Assembly (NCBI GenBank): GCA_027334565.1
Contig: DAHWUP010000009.1
Location: 1-25,934 of the forward strand
Source of the DNA: Candidatus Levyibacteriota bacterium
GTDB taxonomy: Bacteria > Patescibacteria > Microgenomatia > Levybacterales > UBA12049
DNA: 25,934 bases
Direction: 5' to 3'
The translations under genes and the position numbers were made by a program. Shown here in pieces: positions 1 through 8,541 of the stretch. Numbering within the stretch: position 1 is the first letter of the stretch; each line of letters opens with the position of its first letter. The notes beneath the pieces were generated by a model. That model searched no databases, was not told the DNA's origin, and was given only the letters and a program-made list of their open reading frames with translations.

Positions 1-71
1 GCCGCTAGCTCAATTGGCAGAGCATCTCCCTCTTAAGGAGACGGTTCGGCGTTCGATTCGCCGGCGGCTCA
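1..71 (+). tRNA. tRNA-Lys (CTT), 5' end cut by window edge
   Basis: The window opens at the third base of the acceptor stem: GCCGC (1-5) pairs with GCGGC (64-68), and two further 5' bases (expected GA) lie outside. D-stem GCTC/GAGC is at 8-11 and 20-23, anticodon stem TCTCC/GGAGA at 25-29 and 37-41, and the anticodon CTT at 32-34 reads AAG. The T-arm is CGGCG, loop TTCGATT, CGCCG. The discriminator is A71, followed by CCG, so CCA is not encoded. All canonical tertiary positions are present. Confidence 0.93.
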
Positions 72-104
72 CCGAAGTTATTCTCCGTTTCATTTAAGAT
101 TTTG

Positions 105-133
105 TTTACTCCATGTAAGCTTTTTGTTAGAAT
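105..133 (+). promoter_or_regulatory. Promoter of the acyltransferase gene, near-leaderless
   Basis: -35 TTTACT (105-110) and -10 TAGAAT (128-133) are separated by 17 bp. The predicted start of transcription is near 140, only about 3 nt before the ATG at 143, so there is no room for a ribosome binding site. Confidence 0.5.
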
Positions 134-142
134 CATACTGTC

Positions 143-1171
143 ATGCCTGGTCCAAATAAAAGAGTTTTATGGCTGGATTTTATAAGGGCGATTTCTATAT
201 ATTTCGTATTGATAATTCATAACGAGATCGTATTGCCAAACGCGACCACTTTTGCTTTCGGTTCCATAATAGCTTCGTCCGTACCGCTATTTGTAATGAT
301 AAGCGGAGTATTATTGTTAAATAAGAAAGAGTCTTATTCTGTTTTTTTTAAAAAAAGAGCTAACAAGGTATTGATCCCTTGGATATTTTGGACCTTTATT
401 TTTATGATTTGGCATATTTTCGTTGATCATTATGATTTTAATGGCTTTTCGATTTCTTCGCTTATGAATCTTTTTGAAAAAACTTTGTTCAACGAGCTTT
501 GGTTTCTGCCAATGATTTTTGGTATATATCTTCTAACTCCGCCATTAAAAATTTTCATTCAGAATTCAAAAAATAAAGATATTTTTTATATCGCGCTCAT
601 CTGGTTTATCGCCGTATGTATCATGCCCGCAATACATCAGAATTCTACCTTCCCGGTATATCTAAGTGGCATTGCAGGTCGTGTCTTACAATTTACGGGC
701 TATTTTATTTTAGGTTTTGCACTTTCGAAGGTTAGGCTTCCAAAGCACGGGCTTATTATTACTTTATTTCTGCTGTTATTCGGTATATTTTGTTCTGTTC
801 TCGAAGCTTTTATACTACCTCAATACCTTGGCAAAATCGAAGGAATAAGTTATTTTGACCCGGGTATTGTTATAACCTCAAGTGGAATATTTCTTTTTAT
901 AAAAGAAGTATTTTCAGCATACGATAGAAACATACCGGATATATATAAAAAATTTATAGTATTGCTGAGCAAAACAAGTTTAGGAATTTATATTATTCAT
1001 TATCTGTTTATGAGGATCACCAAGCCGTATATAATAGTTTATTTCGGGTTTCTCAAACATTTGGATCCCGTTTTTACCGGCCCCGTTCTGGCTTTAGTGT
1101 TTTTAATTCCATGCTTTTTTATAATCTATCTTTTTCAAAAATTACCGTTTTTAAAGCATATTGTTCCATAG
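143..1171 (+). CDS. Acyltransferase family 3 membrane protein
   Basis: A 342-residue integral membrane protein with about ten hydrophobic helices. Its N-terminus has the pattern of acyltransferase-3 (PF01757) proteins: L-D-F-I-R (D12, R15) followed by a helix carrying a conserved His (H26 in LIIHNE). The family moves acyl groups, usually acetyl, onto surface polysaccharides, peptidoglycan or lipids (OatA, WecH and similar). The C-terminal extracellular SGNH domain of OatA is absent, so this is the membrane-only type. The ATG at 143 is preceded by a -10 site ending 9 nt upstream and no Shine-Dalgarno, consistent with leaderless translation. It lies alone between tRNA-Lys and the exporter operon. 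The substrate cannot be read from the sequence. Confidence 0.85.
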   Translation: MPGPNKRVLWLDFIRAISIYFVLIIHNEIVLPNATTFAFGSIIASSVPLFVMISGVLLLNKKESYSVFFKKRANKVLIPWIFWTFIFMIWHIFVDHYDFNGFSISSLMNLFEKTLFNELWFLPMIFGIYLLTPPLKIFIQNSKNKDIFYIALIWFIAVCIMPAIHQNSTFPVYLSGIAGRVLQFTGYFILGFALSKVRLPKHGLIITLFLLLFGIFCSVLEAFILPQYLGKIEGISYFDPGIVITSSGIFLFIKEVFSAYDRNIPDIYKKFIVLLSKTSLGIYIIHYLFMRITKPYIIVYFGFLKHLDPVFTGPVLALVFLIPCFFIIYLFQKLPFLKHIVP

Positions 1172-1401
1172 TAGTTCTATTGAGCAACTTCTGAATAAAT
1201 TCCGGGGCGAAAGATTGCATGCGCCTAGGACATCATACGATCTTAAAACTTTGTATAACCTGCTTGTATATTTTAATTAACCGGTAAATATGTAAAAGTT
1301 TGACTCTATAACCTTTATAATTTTTTGAATCTCGGTACACAACATTACTTAACGTAAAAAGCCTTGTCCTTGCTATTTGCAAACCTAAATTAATTGTGTA
1401 T
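1172..1401. other. Intergenic stretch with no recognised gene
   Basis: About 230 bp between the acyltransferase and the adaptor. It is AT-rich toward the right. I see no tRNA, no clear terminator and no reading frame with a promoter or ribosome binding site. The right edge holds the -10 element of the exporter operon. Confidence 0.5.
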
Positions 1402-1407
1402 TATAAT
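1402..1407 (+). promoter_or_regulatory. -10 element of the exporter operon
   Basis: A perfect TATAAT lies at 1402-1407 and predicts transcription from about 1411-1414. It overlaps the first codons of the longest reading frame (GTG at 1396), so that start cannot be used by this transcript. The next in-frame GTG at 1411 would be leaderless. No convincing -35 was found. Confidence 0.4.
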
Positions 1408-1410
1408 GAT

Positions 1411-2478
1411 GTGGACAAATTAAAAAATACATTGTCAGGTCTAAAAAAATTGATTTTAAGCCATAAAAAAATTTCACTGATACTCTTAATTATTTTTATC
1501 GTTATCGCTTTGATAATCTATCCAAAATCTTCGGGACAAGTTCAAATCGTAAAAGTCACTCGGGGGGACGTTGTAAGGACGGTTTCCGTCACCGGCTCCA
1601 TCGCCGCTGACAAGCAGGTTGACCTGACCTTTCAAATTGCCGGTACCCTGGCATACCTTGGCGTCAAAAAGGGCGATAGCGTTAACGCGTATCAAACTAT
1701 AGCTACCCTGGATCAGCGTACCGCCGAAAAGAATTTGCAACAGGCTTTGATCAATTATGACGAGCAAAGGATTTCTTTTGACGAAACCAACCAGGCCAAT
1801 CAAAACCGGACTCCGGATACCGCATTAAACCAATCAATGCATGACGTTTTGATGAATAACCAATATGATCTGAACAAGGCGGTCATATCTGTGCAGTTAC
1901 AGGATCTGGCCAATCAATTATCCGTACTCACCACTCCCATAAGCGGAATCGTGACCAGGACGGACGCGGTCACTGCCGGCGTGAATATTACCCCCTTAAC
2001 GACCTTTACCGTTACCGACCCGAACTCCTTAAATTTCAGTATGGATGTCGACGAATCGGATATCGGCAACGTCAAGGTCGGTCAGGATGTCAATGTCGCT
2101 CTGGACGCATTCCCCAATACCACTTTAAGATTAAAGGTTAAAAGTATTGATTTTGTCAGCCACCAGACCTCTTCCGGCGGAACCGCGTTTACCGTAAAGA
2201 CCGACCTTCCGTATAACGACAGCTATAGGGTAGGGATGAGCGGCAACGCCGATATAATTACCGAGGTCAAAAAGAATGTTTTAACTATCCCGCTTTCCAG
2301 CGTAATGGATGACAATACCGTTTTTGTGCAAAAACCTAAAGGTTATTTCGTGAAAACAAAAGTTAATCTGGGTGTACAAAGCGATATAATGGAACAAGTT
2401 ATTTCCGGCCTTTCGGATGGGGAAGTCGTTGCGGTTGATCCGAGTTCGGTTCCTCAACAAGATATCAGAAAACAATAG
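1411..2478 (+). CDS. Periplasmic adaptor (membrane fusion protein), MacA/HlyD-like
   Basis: A membrane-fusion protein linking an inner-membrane ABC exporter to the outside. One N-terminal membrane anchor (about residues 21-37) is followed by a barrel-sandwich/lipoyl segment (VSVTGSIAADKQVDLTFQ, then GDSV), a short hairpin region, the return half of the lipoyl fold (PISGIVTR) and a beta-barrel domain. At roughly 355 residues it is close to MacA length, but the coiled-coil hairpin is short, as expected where no TolC duct is needed. The ATPase follows after 10 bp and the FtsX-type permease next, the standard MacA-MacB-type order. I chose GTG 1411 because TATAAT at 1402-1407 overlaps the upstream GTG 1396. 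If another promoter is used, 1396 would add five residues. Confidence 0.85.
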   Translation: MDKLKNTLSGLKKLILSHKKISLILLIIFIVIALIIYPKSSGQVQIVKVTRGDVVRTVSVTGSIAADKQVDLTFQIAGTLAYLGVKKGDSVNAYQTIATLDQRTAEKNLQQALINYDEQRISFDETNQANQNRTPDTALNQSMHDVLMNNQYDLNKAVISVQLQDLANQLSVLTTPISGIVTRTDAVTAGVNITPLTTFTVTDPNSLNFSMDVDESDIGNVKVGQDVNVALDAFPNTTLRLKVKSIDFVSHQTSSGGTAFTVKTDLPYNDSYRVGMSGNADIITEVKKNVLTIPLSSVMDDNTVFVQKPKGYFVKTKVNLGVQSDIMEQVISGLSDGEVVAVDPSSVPQQDIRKQ

Positions 2479-2488
2479 TATATTCTGC

Positions 2489-3193
2489 ATGAAAAAATCA
2501 GACGAAATTATCAGGATGTCCAACATCAGCAAAGCATATGGAACAGGAGACCTTGAAACTTTGGTTTTAAGAGATATCGATTTGGTGGTAAAAAAAGGAG
2601 AGTTCTTAGGTATCACCGGTCGATCTGGTAGCGGAAAATCAACGTTGATGCATATAGTCGGACTTTTAGATACACCGACTACCGGAAAATATATTCTAAA
2701 CGGCACCGACGTGTCTAAGCTTAAAGAAGATGAACAAGCCTACCAGCGTAACAGGGAGATAGGTTTTGTTTTTCAGCAGTTTAATTTGTTGCCAAAATTA
2801 TCGGCTCTTGAGAATGTAATATTGCCCGCAATTTACGCCGAGGTGGACACAAAACAACGTACGGAAAAAGCTAATCAGCTATTATCAACCCTGGGTCTAA
2901 CGGAACACTCCGAAAAAAAACCAAACCAGATGTCCGGTGGCCAGCAACAAAGAGTGGCAATAGCTAGGGCATTGATGAACGATCCCGAACTGATACTTGC
3001 CGACGAACCTACCGGCAATTTGGATACCAAATCGGGAGATGACGTGATGAAGATCTTAAAACAGTTAAATAAAGAGGGGAAAACAGTGATCTTGATTACC
3101 CATGAGCACGATATTGCTATGCAGGCAAAAAAATTGATTCAGCTCGAAGACGGCAAGCTTGTCCATAAAGAAAATAATGCCATAATTACATAA
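2489..3193 (+). CDS. ABC transporter ATP-binding protein, MacB/LolD type
   Basis: A 234-residue ATPase that powers the adjoining FtsX-type permease. Visible motifs: Walker A GRSGSGKS (44-51), Q-loop Q96 in FVFQQFNL, ABC signature SGGQQ (149-153), Walker B LILADE (168-173) and H-loop His205. The GTGDLETLVLRDI insertion after the first strand and the FNLLPKLSALENV segment are typical of MacB/LolD/FtsE-like ATPases (PF00005). The frame is open back to 2417 inside the adaptor gene, but the ATG at 2489, 10 bp after the adaptor stop, gives the usual length and N-terminus. There is no strong Shine-Dalgarno. In full MacB the ATPase is fused to the permease, whereas here they are separate. Confidence 0.93.
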   Translation: MKKSDEIIRMSNISKAYGTGDLETLVLRDIDLVVKKGEFLGITGRSGSGKSTLMHIVGLLDTPTTGKYILNGTDVSKLKEDEQAYQRNREIGFVFQQFNLLPKLSALENVILPAIYAEVDTKQRTEKANQLLSTLGLTEHSEKKPNQMSGGQQQRVAIARALMNDPELILADEPTGNLDTKSGDDVMKILKQLNKEGKTVILITHEHDIAMQAKKLIQLEDGKLVHKENNAIIT

Positions 3194-4384
3194 ATGAATA
3201 TTAAGGAACTATTTCTTTTATCAACCAAAGCCATTTTTGCCAATAAACTCCGCAGTTTCTTAACTACGCTCGGTATCACCATCGGTGTGTTTGCCATTAT
3301 CGTACTTGTTTCGATAGGGTCCGGGCTACAGGCTTATATCACCAACGAGATCTCGTCCTTAGGACCGAACATCATCGATGTCATACCGGGCAATTCTTTG
3401 TTTACGGCATTTGGACCGGGAACGCAAAATAAACTAACAATACCACTCGCCAGAAATTTAGCCAACAGGCTTGTCTCAACCGCACAGGTTGCGCCACTTG
3501 CGGAAGTTTTAACCAGCGTAAAATATAAAAATATTGAAGACAAAAACGTCTATGCAATAGGTACCACCTACTTGTATCCGAAAGCGGTAACCTATGGAAA
3601 GACGGTAATGGGAAACTTCTTTACTCAGGGTCAGGAACAATCCGGTATAAAAGTAGCGGTGATCGGTTACACCATATACACAAAATATTTTAAGAATCAA
3701 AATCCGATTGGACAAAAGGTATTTGTAGGTAACGAAAAATATACTATAGTCGGGGTTGCCGAAAAAAGCGGTGTATCGTTGGGAGTTGACCATGATAATG
3801 TTGTGTACATTCCATTGGAAGCGGTACATGCGCAATTTGGTGTCGACAGGTTAACGGAAATAGTAGTGGACGCCAATTCACGGGAACTTTTACCCTTTGT
3901 AAAAAAACAAATTAACACGGTACTGTCGAAAGATCTTACTCAGGACGAATTTAGCATCCAGACGGGTGAAACTCTTTTAGATACCGTCTCCAAAATCACT
4001 AACATGCTCTCGCTTGCCCTGGGAGGGATTGCCGCGATATCGCTTCTGGTCGGAGGCATAGGGGTGGCTAATATTATGCTCGTGTCGGTAACCGAAAGAA
4101 CAAAAGAAATAGGACTTAGAAAAGCCTTGGGTGCCAAACGAAGCGATATCTTAAAACAATTTTTACTCGAAGCGGTCATGCTGTCTTTAACCGGCGGAAT
4201 TGTCGGTATTATCCTTGGCATGTTGGCATCGGTCATTATTGCGATGATCCTCGTTTCAAGCGTAACATTATGGTCCGTGCTTTTAGCGTTTTGTTTTTCG
4301 GTAGCAGTCGGGATTGTTTTTGGCATGGCTCCGGCTGTGAGAGCTTCCAAATTAAGCCCCATCGACGCATTAAGATATGAATAG
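3194..4384 (+). CDS. ABC transporter permease, MacB/FtsX family
   Basis: A 396-residue permease starting at the base after the ATPase stop. Architecture: N-terminal membrane helix (about 22-44), a large extracytoplasmic MacB-type periplasmic core domain (about 45-250), then three C-terminal helices of the FtsX domain (PF02687), with the family signature MLVSVTERTKEIGLRKALGA between the first two. With the adaptor and ATPase it forms a MacAB-like mechanotransmission exporter. Such systems export peptides, lipoproteins, antimicrobials or toxins, and the substrate here is unknown. The gene overlaps the next one by 8 bp, so translational coupling is likely. Confidence 0.93.
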   Translation: MNIKELFLLSTKAIFANKLRSFLTTLGITIGVFAIIVLVSIGSGLQAYITNEISSLGPNIIDVIPGNSLFTAFGPGTQNKLTIPLARNLANRLVSTAQVAPLAEVLTSVKYKNIEDKNVYAIGTTYLYPKAVTYGKTVMGNFFTQGQEQSGIKVAVIGYTIYTKYFKNQNPIGQKVFVGNEKYTIVGVAEKSGVSLGVDHDNVVYIPLEAVHAQFGVDRLTEIVVDANSRELLPFVKKQINTVLSKDLTQDEFSIQTGETLLDTVSKITNMLSLALGGIAAISLLVGGIGVANIMLVSVTERTKEIGLRKALGAKRSDILKQFLLEAVMLSLTGGIVGIILGMLASVIIAMILVSSVTLWSVLLAFCFSVAVGIVFGMAPAVRASKLSPIDALRYE

Positions 4385-7300
4385 ATTGTTTTCTATTTTG
4401 AACAAAGATTTTAGAAAAAAAATATATAATTTTTTAAAATATCTCATCGGTTGGCCTGTTTCCATTATCTCCTTGATTTATATCGGTAGCATTGTTTATT
4501 CGAATAAGGCATCACTTGCATCGATCGGTTCAGTCAATTTGGAGCTATTGTCAATGTCTCTGTTAACTTTTTTTATTTATTTTTTTCTTCGCGCTCTGCT
4601 TTGGAACGAAATAATTAAAGAAAAGGGGAATAAATTACCCTTTAAAATGACAGTTTATTTTTGGGAAATTTCGGAAATAAAAAGATATACGCCCGGAAAC
4701 ATCTGGTCATTTTTGTCAAGATCTGTCCTTTTTACCGATAAAAATCTTACCAACAAAGAAGTTCTTGGGTCGATAATCAACGAGATGTATCTGATAGTCC
4801 TGGGCTGTCTTACGATATCGCTATTTTATATCGCATCGCTAATTAAAAATCCTTTTCTTACCGGTTTACTGATCGTTGCAACGATAGTCTTTGTTTTTGT
4901 CTATGCCTTTTCGGGAAAACTAGAACATTTTTTTCCCAAATCCGGCATTTTCATCCATATCCGGTCATTGGTCCTTCCCGGAGAAAACGTCCTAAATAAC
5001 CTGAAACTTTATTTGTTATCGACCCTTACTTTCGCTATGTTCGGACTGGCTACCTATTTTTCCGCCGTTTCGCTGTTCAATCTAAACCTGGCAAAACTTA
5101 ACGTTCTGACCGGTTTATTCGTATTTTCATTATTGGTAGGATACTTGACGCTGATCACTCCGATGGGTCTGGGCGTAAGGGAAGGCGTGATGACCTTGGG
5201 TCTTTCATCGTTTTTAACAACCTCGTCCGCCGGACTTGTATCCATTTTTACCAGAATTATTTTTATCATTTCTGAGGTGATTTTTCTGCTTTTAACCATA
5301 CTCTGGGTTAAGATCAAAAACCGTTTTCTTACACCGGCCGAAATTTTTATTTCAAATCATAAATTCGGGTTTACCTTGTTTATCTTCGTGCTATTGTTTT
5401 TTGCTTATTTTAGCTTAGCCGGCTTTTTGCGATATGATAATTTTTATACCGGCAGGTTCGATCTTGGTAACATGGATCAGACCGTATGGAACACCATCCA
5501 CGGAAGGATCTTTCAGACCACCGATCCAAACGGTACGGACATGGTTTCAAGGCTTGCCTACCATGCCGATTTCATTCTGGTGTTGATTTCACCCTTATAT
5601 CTCCTCTGGTCGAATCCTAAAATGTTGATACTTTTACAGGTGGTTGTAATGTGTTTCGGCGCGCTTTATCTGTATTTGATAGCACAGGAAATTTCCAAGG
5701 AAAAGTTATTCTCGCTGGGTATATCGATAAGTTTTTTGCTTTATCCCGCTGTCCAGTACAATTTATTATATGACTTTCACGGAGTGACACTGGCTACCAC
5801 CTTTTTACTGGCTACTTTTTATTACTTCTACAAAAGGAAATATTTATATTTTTTGCTTTTTGCGCTTCTGGCCGGAATTACCAAAGAGCAAGTATGGTCC
5901 ATCATTGCCATCTTTGGCGCTGTCATTTTCTTAAGAAGCTATGTACAAACCCGTAAAATAAATAAAGAATCGTTGTTCGGAATTTTTATATTTCTTATCG
6001 GAAGTTTTACATTCTACGAACTGATCTGGAAAATAATTCCCATGGTGCGCGGCGGAAACCATTTTGCTCTTGCATATTTTTCGGATTTCGGCAATACAAC
6101 ATCGTCGGTGGTCCTAAACGTATTTTTAAACCCTCTTAAAACGATCGGCGTGTTTCTAAGACACGGTAATCTTGTCTATTACCTGGAAATGCTTGCGCCT
6201 TTAGGGTTTACTACTCTGTTGTTCATTCCGGGCCTGATTTTTGCCGTTCCTGATATTTTTATTAACTGCTTAAGCAGCAATCCCCAGCTGCACGAAATAT
6301 ATTACCAGTATTCTTCAACGATCACCCCTTTTATTTTTATTTCGTCCATATTCGGAGCCAAACTGCTTGTTAAAAGAATTCCGTTAATCACTTACGGAAT
6401 GTTGACCGTCTATTTAGTTCTGACAACACTCGCTACTCAATACTTTGTCGGTCCGATGCCCGGAACTTTAAGCCCCAGCATAGACATGTTTGCAAACCAA
6501 CTGGTCGAAAGCGACAGGATACAGAATTTTTTAAACGCCATTCCTATTCGTTACAGCATCGCCGCCACCAATAATTTGGGATCTCATCTTTCCAGAAGAA
6601 GAAATATTTATACCATCCCAAACGGCGTGGCCAAAGCGGACGTCATCCTTTTCCTTCTGGACCACGGGTATAACGCGGTACCGGCCTCGACCGAAGCATC
6701 AATGGTCAAGGAAATGGAAAACGATAAGAATTACATCCAGGTCTATAAATACGATTCGTTCATAGTCTTTGAAAAAAAGAGCCTATATTCAAAACCCAAA
6801 CCTAAAAAAGGCCAGGTGGTTTTATTCCCGTATTCGATAACCGCCTTAATGGACAGAGAATACGAAAAAAGCGATATCTCGATCGTAAAGCAAGTCGCGA
6901 CAAACGGAAATTTTAATAGTTTTATCATTTCATATACCTCCGACGGCTTAAAGGAGTATGCGCTGATGAACATTCCAAAAGGCACTGTCCCCCAAAAAGG
7001 GTTTCCCGTTCTACTCTTGGACCACGGCTATATCGACCCTAAAACATACAATACCGTAGATTCATACTCGGCGGAATCAACTTATTTTGCCAACCGGGGA
7101 TTTTTGGTGATAAAACCGGATTACCGCGGAAACGGGAATTCGGAAATTGCGGATACCGCTTTAATGAGATTTGCTTACCCGATAGACGTATTAAACCTTT
7201 TGGCATCCGTTTCTAACATCAAAGAGGCCGACACAAATCAGATCTTTTTCTGGAGTCACTCGATGGGCGGAGAAGTCACACTCACGGCGCTGGAAGTGAT

Positions 7301-7712
7301 TAACGCCAAACCCAAATTATTCCCCAAAGTCAGCGGCGCGGTATTTTGGGCACCCGTTACCGATCCGGTACAGTGGTTCGCCAAATCTCACCTTCCTTAT
7401 CTTGAGGAAGGGGTTTCACCCTATATCGAAACTTTTAAGATCATGGGAACGCCCGAATCAAACCCGGATCTTTGGCAGTCGGTGTCGCCTTTAAATTATT
7501 TGAAATTTATTAGCATACCTGTATTGTTCCAGCAAGGAACAGGAGATACAACCGTGCCGTATACCTGGTCGGTCGAAATAAATAACGATATGAAGAGTTT
7601 ACAAAAAAAATCCGACCTTATACTTTACCCGGACGACAACCATAACCTTTTGCTTCATTGGTCCGAAGCGGTATCTGCGGATATTACATTTTTCCGTTCT
7701 TTACAAAAATAA
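4377..7712 (+). CDS. Three-part fusion: flippase-like membrane domain, DUF2079-like membrane domain, alpha/beta hydrolase
   Basis: A 1111-residue protein with three recognisable parts. Residues 1 to about 310 are a polytopic domain like the lysylphosphatidylglycerol synthase/flippase membrane region (PF03706), including TPMGLGVREG. Residues about 330-720 resemble DUF2079 (PF09852), a GT-C-like polytopic family, with the hallmark RFDLGNMDQTVW (D362 region). Residues about 840-1111 are a prolyl-oligopeptidase/dienelactone-type alpha/beta hydrolase: GFLVIKPDYRGNGNS, nucleophile elbow SHSMGG (S962; the first Gly of GxSxG is Ser), acid D1057 in GTGDTTVP and H1089 in DDNHNL. Its ATG overlaps the permease stop by 8 bp, so it belongs to the exporter operon. 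The frame is open throughout. The domain calls are from memory of family motifs, and the combined function is unknown. Confidence 0.8.
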   Translation: MNRLFSILNKDFRKKIYNFLKYLIGWPVSIISLIYIGSIVYSNKASLASIGSVNLELLSMSLLTFFIYFFLRALLWNEIIKEKGNKLPFKMTVYFWEISEIKRYTPGNIWSFLSRSVLFTDKNLTNKEVLGSIINEMYLIVLGCLTISLFYIASLIKNPFLTGLLIVATIVFVFVYAFSGKLEHFFPKSGIFIHIRSLVLPGENVLNNLKLYLLSTLTFAMFGLATYFSAVSLFNLNLAKLNVLTGLFVFSLLVGYLTLITPMGLGVREGVMTLGLSSFLTTSSAGLVSIFTRIIFIISEVIFLLLTILWVKIKNRFLTPAEIFISNHKFGFTLFIFVLLFFAYFSLAGFLRYDNFYTGRFDLGNMDQTVWNTIHGRIFQTTDPNGTDMVSRLAYHADFILVLISPLYLLWSNPKMLILLQVVVMCFGALYLYLIAQEISKEKLFSLGISISFLLYPAVQYNLLYDFHGVTLATTFLLATFYYFYKRKYLYFLLFALLAGITKEQVWSIIAIFGAVIFLRSYVQTRKINKESLFGIFIFLIGSFTFYELIWKIIPMVRGGNHFALAYFSDFGNTTSSVVLNVFLNPLKTIGVFLRHGNLVYYLEMLAPLGFTTLLFIPGLIFAVPDIFINCLSSNPQLHEIYYQYSSTITPFIFISSIFGAKLLVKRIPLITYGMLTVYLVLTTLATQYFVGPMPGTLSPSIDMFANQLVESDRIQNFLNAIPIRYSIAATNNLGSHLSRRRNIYTIPNGVAKADVILFLLDHGYNAVPASTEASMVKEMENDKNYIQVYKYDSFIVFEKKSLYSKPKPKKGQVVLFPYSITALMDREYEKSDISIVKQVATNGNFNSFIISYTSDGLKEYALMNIPKGTVPQKGFPVLLLDHGYIDPKTYNTVDSYSAESTYFANRGFLVIKPDYRGNGNSEIADTALMRFAYPIDVLNLLASVSNIKEADTNQIFFWSHSMGGEVTLTALEVINAKPKLFPKVSGAVFWAPVTDPVQWFAKSHLPYLEEGVSPYIETFKIMGTPESNPDLWQSVSPLNYLKFISIPVLFQQGTGDTTVPYTWSVEINNDMKSLQKKSDLILYPDDNHNLLLHWSEAVSADITFFRSLQK

Positions 7713-7728
7713 TTAAAAACCATACGAT
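7700..7728 (+). promoter_or_regulatory. Promoter of the ATP-cone nuclease gene, leaderless
   Basis: -35 TTTACA (7700-7705), 17-bp spacer, -10 TACGAT (7723-7728). The predicted transcription start falls on or next to the ATG at 7735. The -35 lies inside the end of the upstream gene. Confidence 0.4.
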
Positions 7729-7734
7729 TAAAAT

Positions 7735-8541
7735 ATGACGAATGTGACAAAGGCCACAGGAATAACAGAGCCTTTCAGCGAAGATAAGATAGTCGCGTCC
7801 ATAAAACGCGCGGGTATCCCCCAAAATCTGCAGGATAAAGCTTTGGAGTATGTCAAAGCGTCGCTTTACGATAACATACCTACGTCCGAAATCTACAAAA
7901 ACATCATCGACTTTTTAAACAGGGAAGCAAGTCCCGTAAAAGCCAAATACAGTCTGAAAAAAGCGATCATGAGTATGGGTCCTACCGGTTACCCGTTCGA
8001 AGATTATGTCTCGGACATTTTAAAAGCAGAAGGCTTTACTACCGTGGTAAGGTCGGTTCTTGAAGGAAGGTGCGTCAGCCATGAGATAGACGTGGTTGCT
8101 GAAAAAGAGAAAGAAAAATTGATGGTTGAAGCCAAATTTCATAACGACCCGGGTCTTAGAACCGACGTGCATGTTTCACTCTACACAAAGGCAAGGTTTG
8201 ACGACCTAAAAGAAAAACACAACTTCAGTAAAGCTTATCTTTACACCAACACCAAGATAACTTCCGATGCACTGGCTTACGCTTTATGCGCGGGAATGGG
8301 AGTCGTCAGCTGGAGCTTTCCCGAAAACGGCAGCTTAAGGGATCTGGTAGAAAAATACAAGTTGTACCCTTTGACTATTCTTACATCCGTATCTTCGGCA
8401 CAACTCCAAACCTTGCTCGAAAACCATATCGTATTGGTCAGGGACATCTGTAAAAACCCTAACGGTCTTGACATCTTACCTATGGACACAGATTTTAAAC
8501 AAAAGATATTCCGGGAAGCAAATGCCGTTTGCGAAGTTTAA
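7735..8541 (+). CDS. ATP-cone domain fused to Mrr-like restriction endonuclease
   Basis: A 268-residue protein. Residues about 3-92 form an ATP-cone (PF03477), the nucleotide-sensing module of NrdR and ribonucleotide reductases: TKATGITEPFSEDKI then SIKRAG. It is followed by a PD-(D/E)xK nuclease of the Mrr_cat/restriction-endonuclease type (PF04471), with E117-I-D119 and, after 12 residues, E132-A-K134 as the metal-binding core. The C-terminal tail (about 195-250, LTILTSVSSAQLQTLLE) resembles the helix-hairpin tail of this family. ATP-cone nucleases are known but uncharacterised; a nucleotide-level-gated DNase in defence or repair is an inference. The gene starts 22 bp after the fusion gene with its own leaderless-type promoter and ends tail-to-tail, overlapping the polymerase gene by 4 bp. 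Confidence 0.82.
   Translation: MTNVTKATGITEPFSEDKIVASIKRAGIPQNLQDKALEYVKASLYDNIPTSEIYKNIIDFLNREASPVKAKYSLKKAIMSMGPTGYPFEDYVSDILKAEGFTTVVRSVLEGRCVSHEIDVVAEKEKEKLMVEAKFHNDPGLRTDVHVSLYTKARFDDLKEKHNFSKAYLYTNTKITSDALAYALCAGMGVVSWSFPENGSLRDLVEKYKLYPLTILTSVSSAQLQTLLENHIVLVRDICKNPNGLDILPMDTDFKQKIFREANAVCEV

Noticed and set aside
1216..1285. A roughly 22-codon ATG frame in the gap before the exporter operon
   Set aside because: No promoter or ribosome binding site and no recognisable peptide features.
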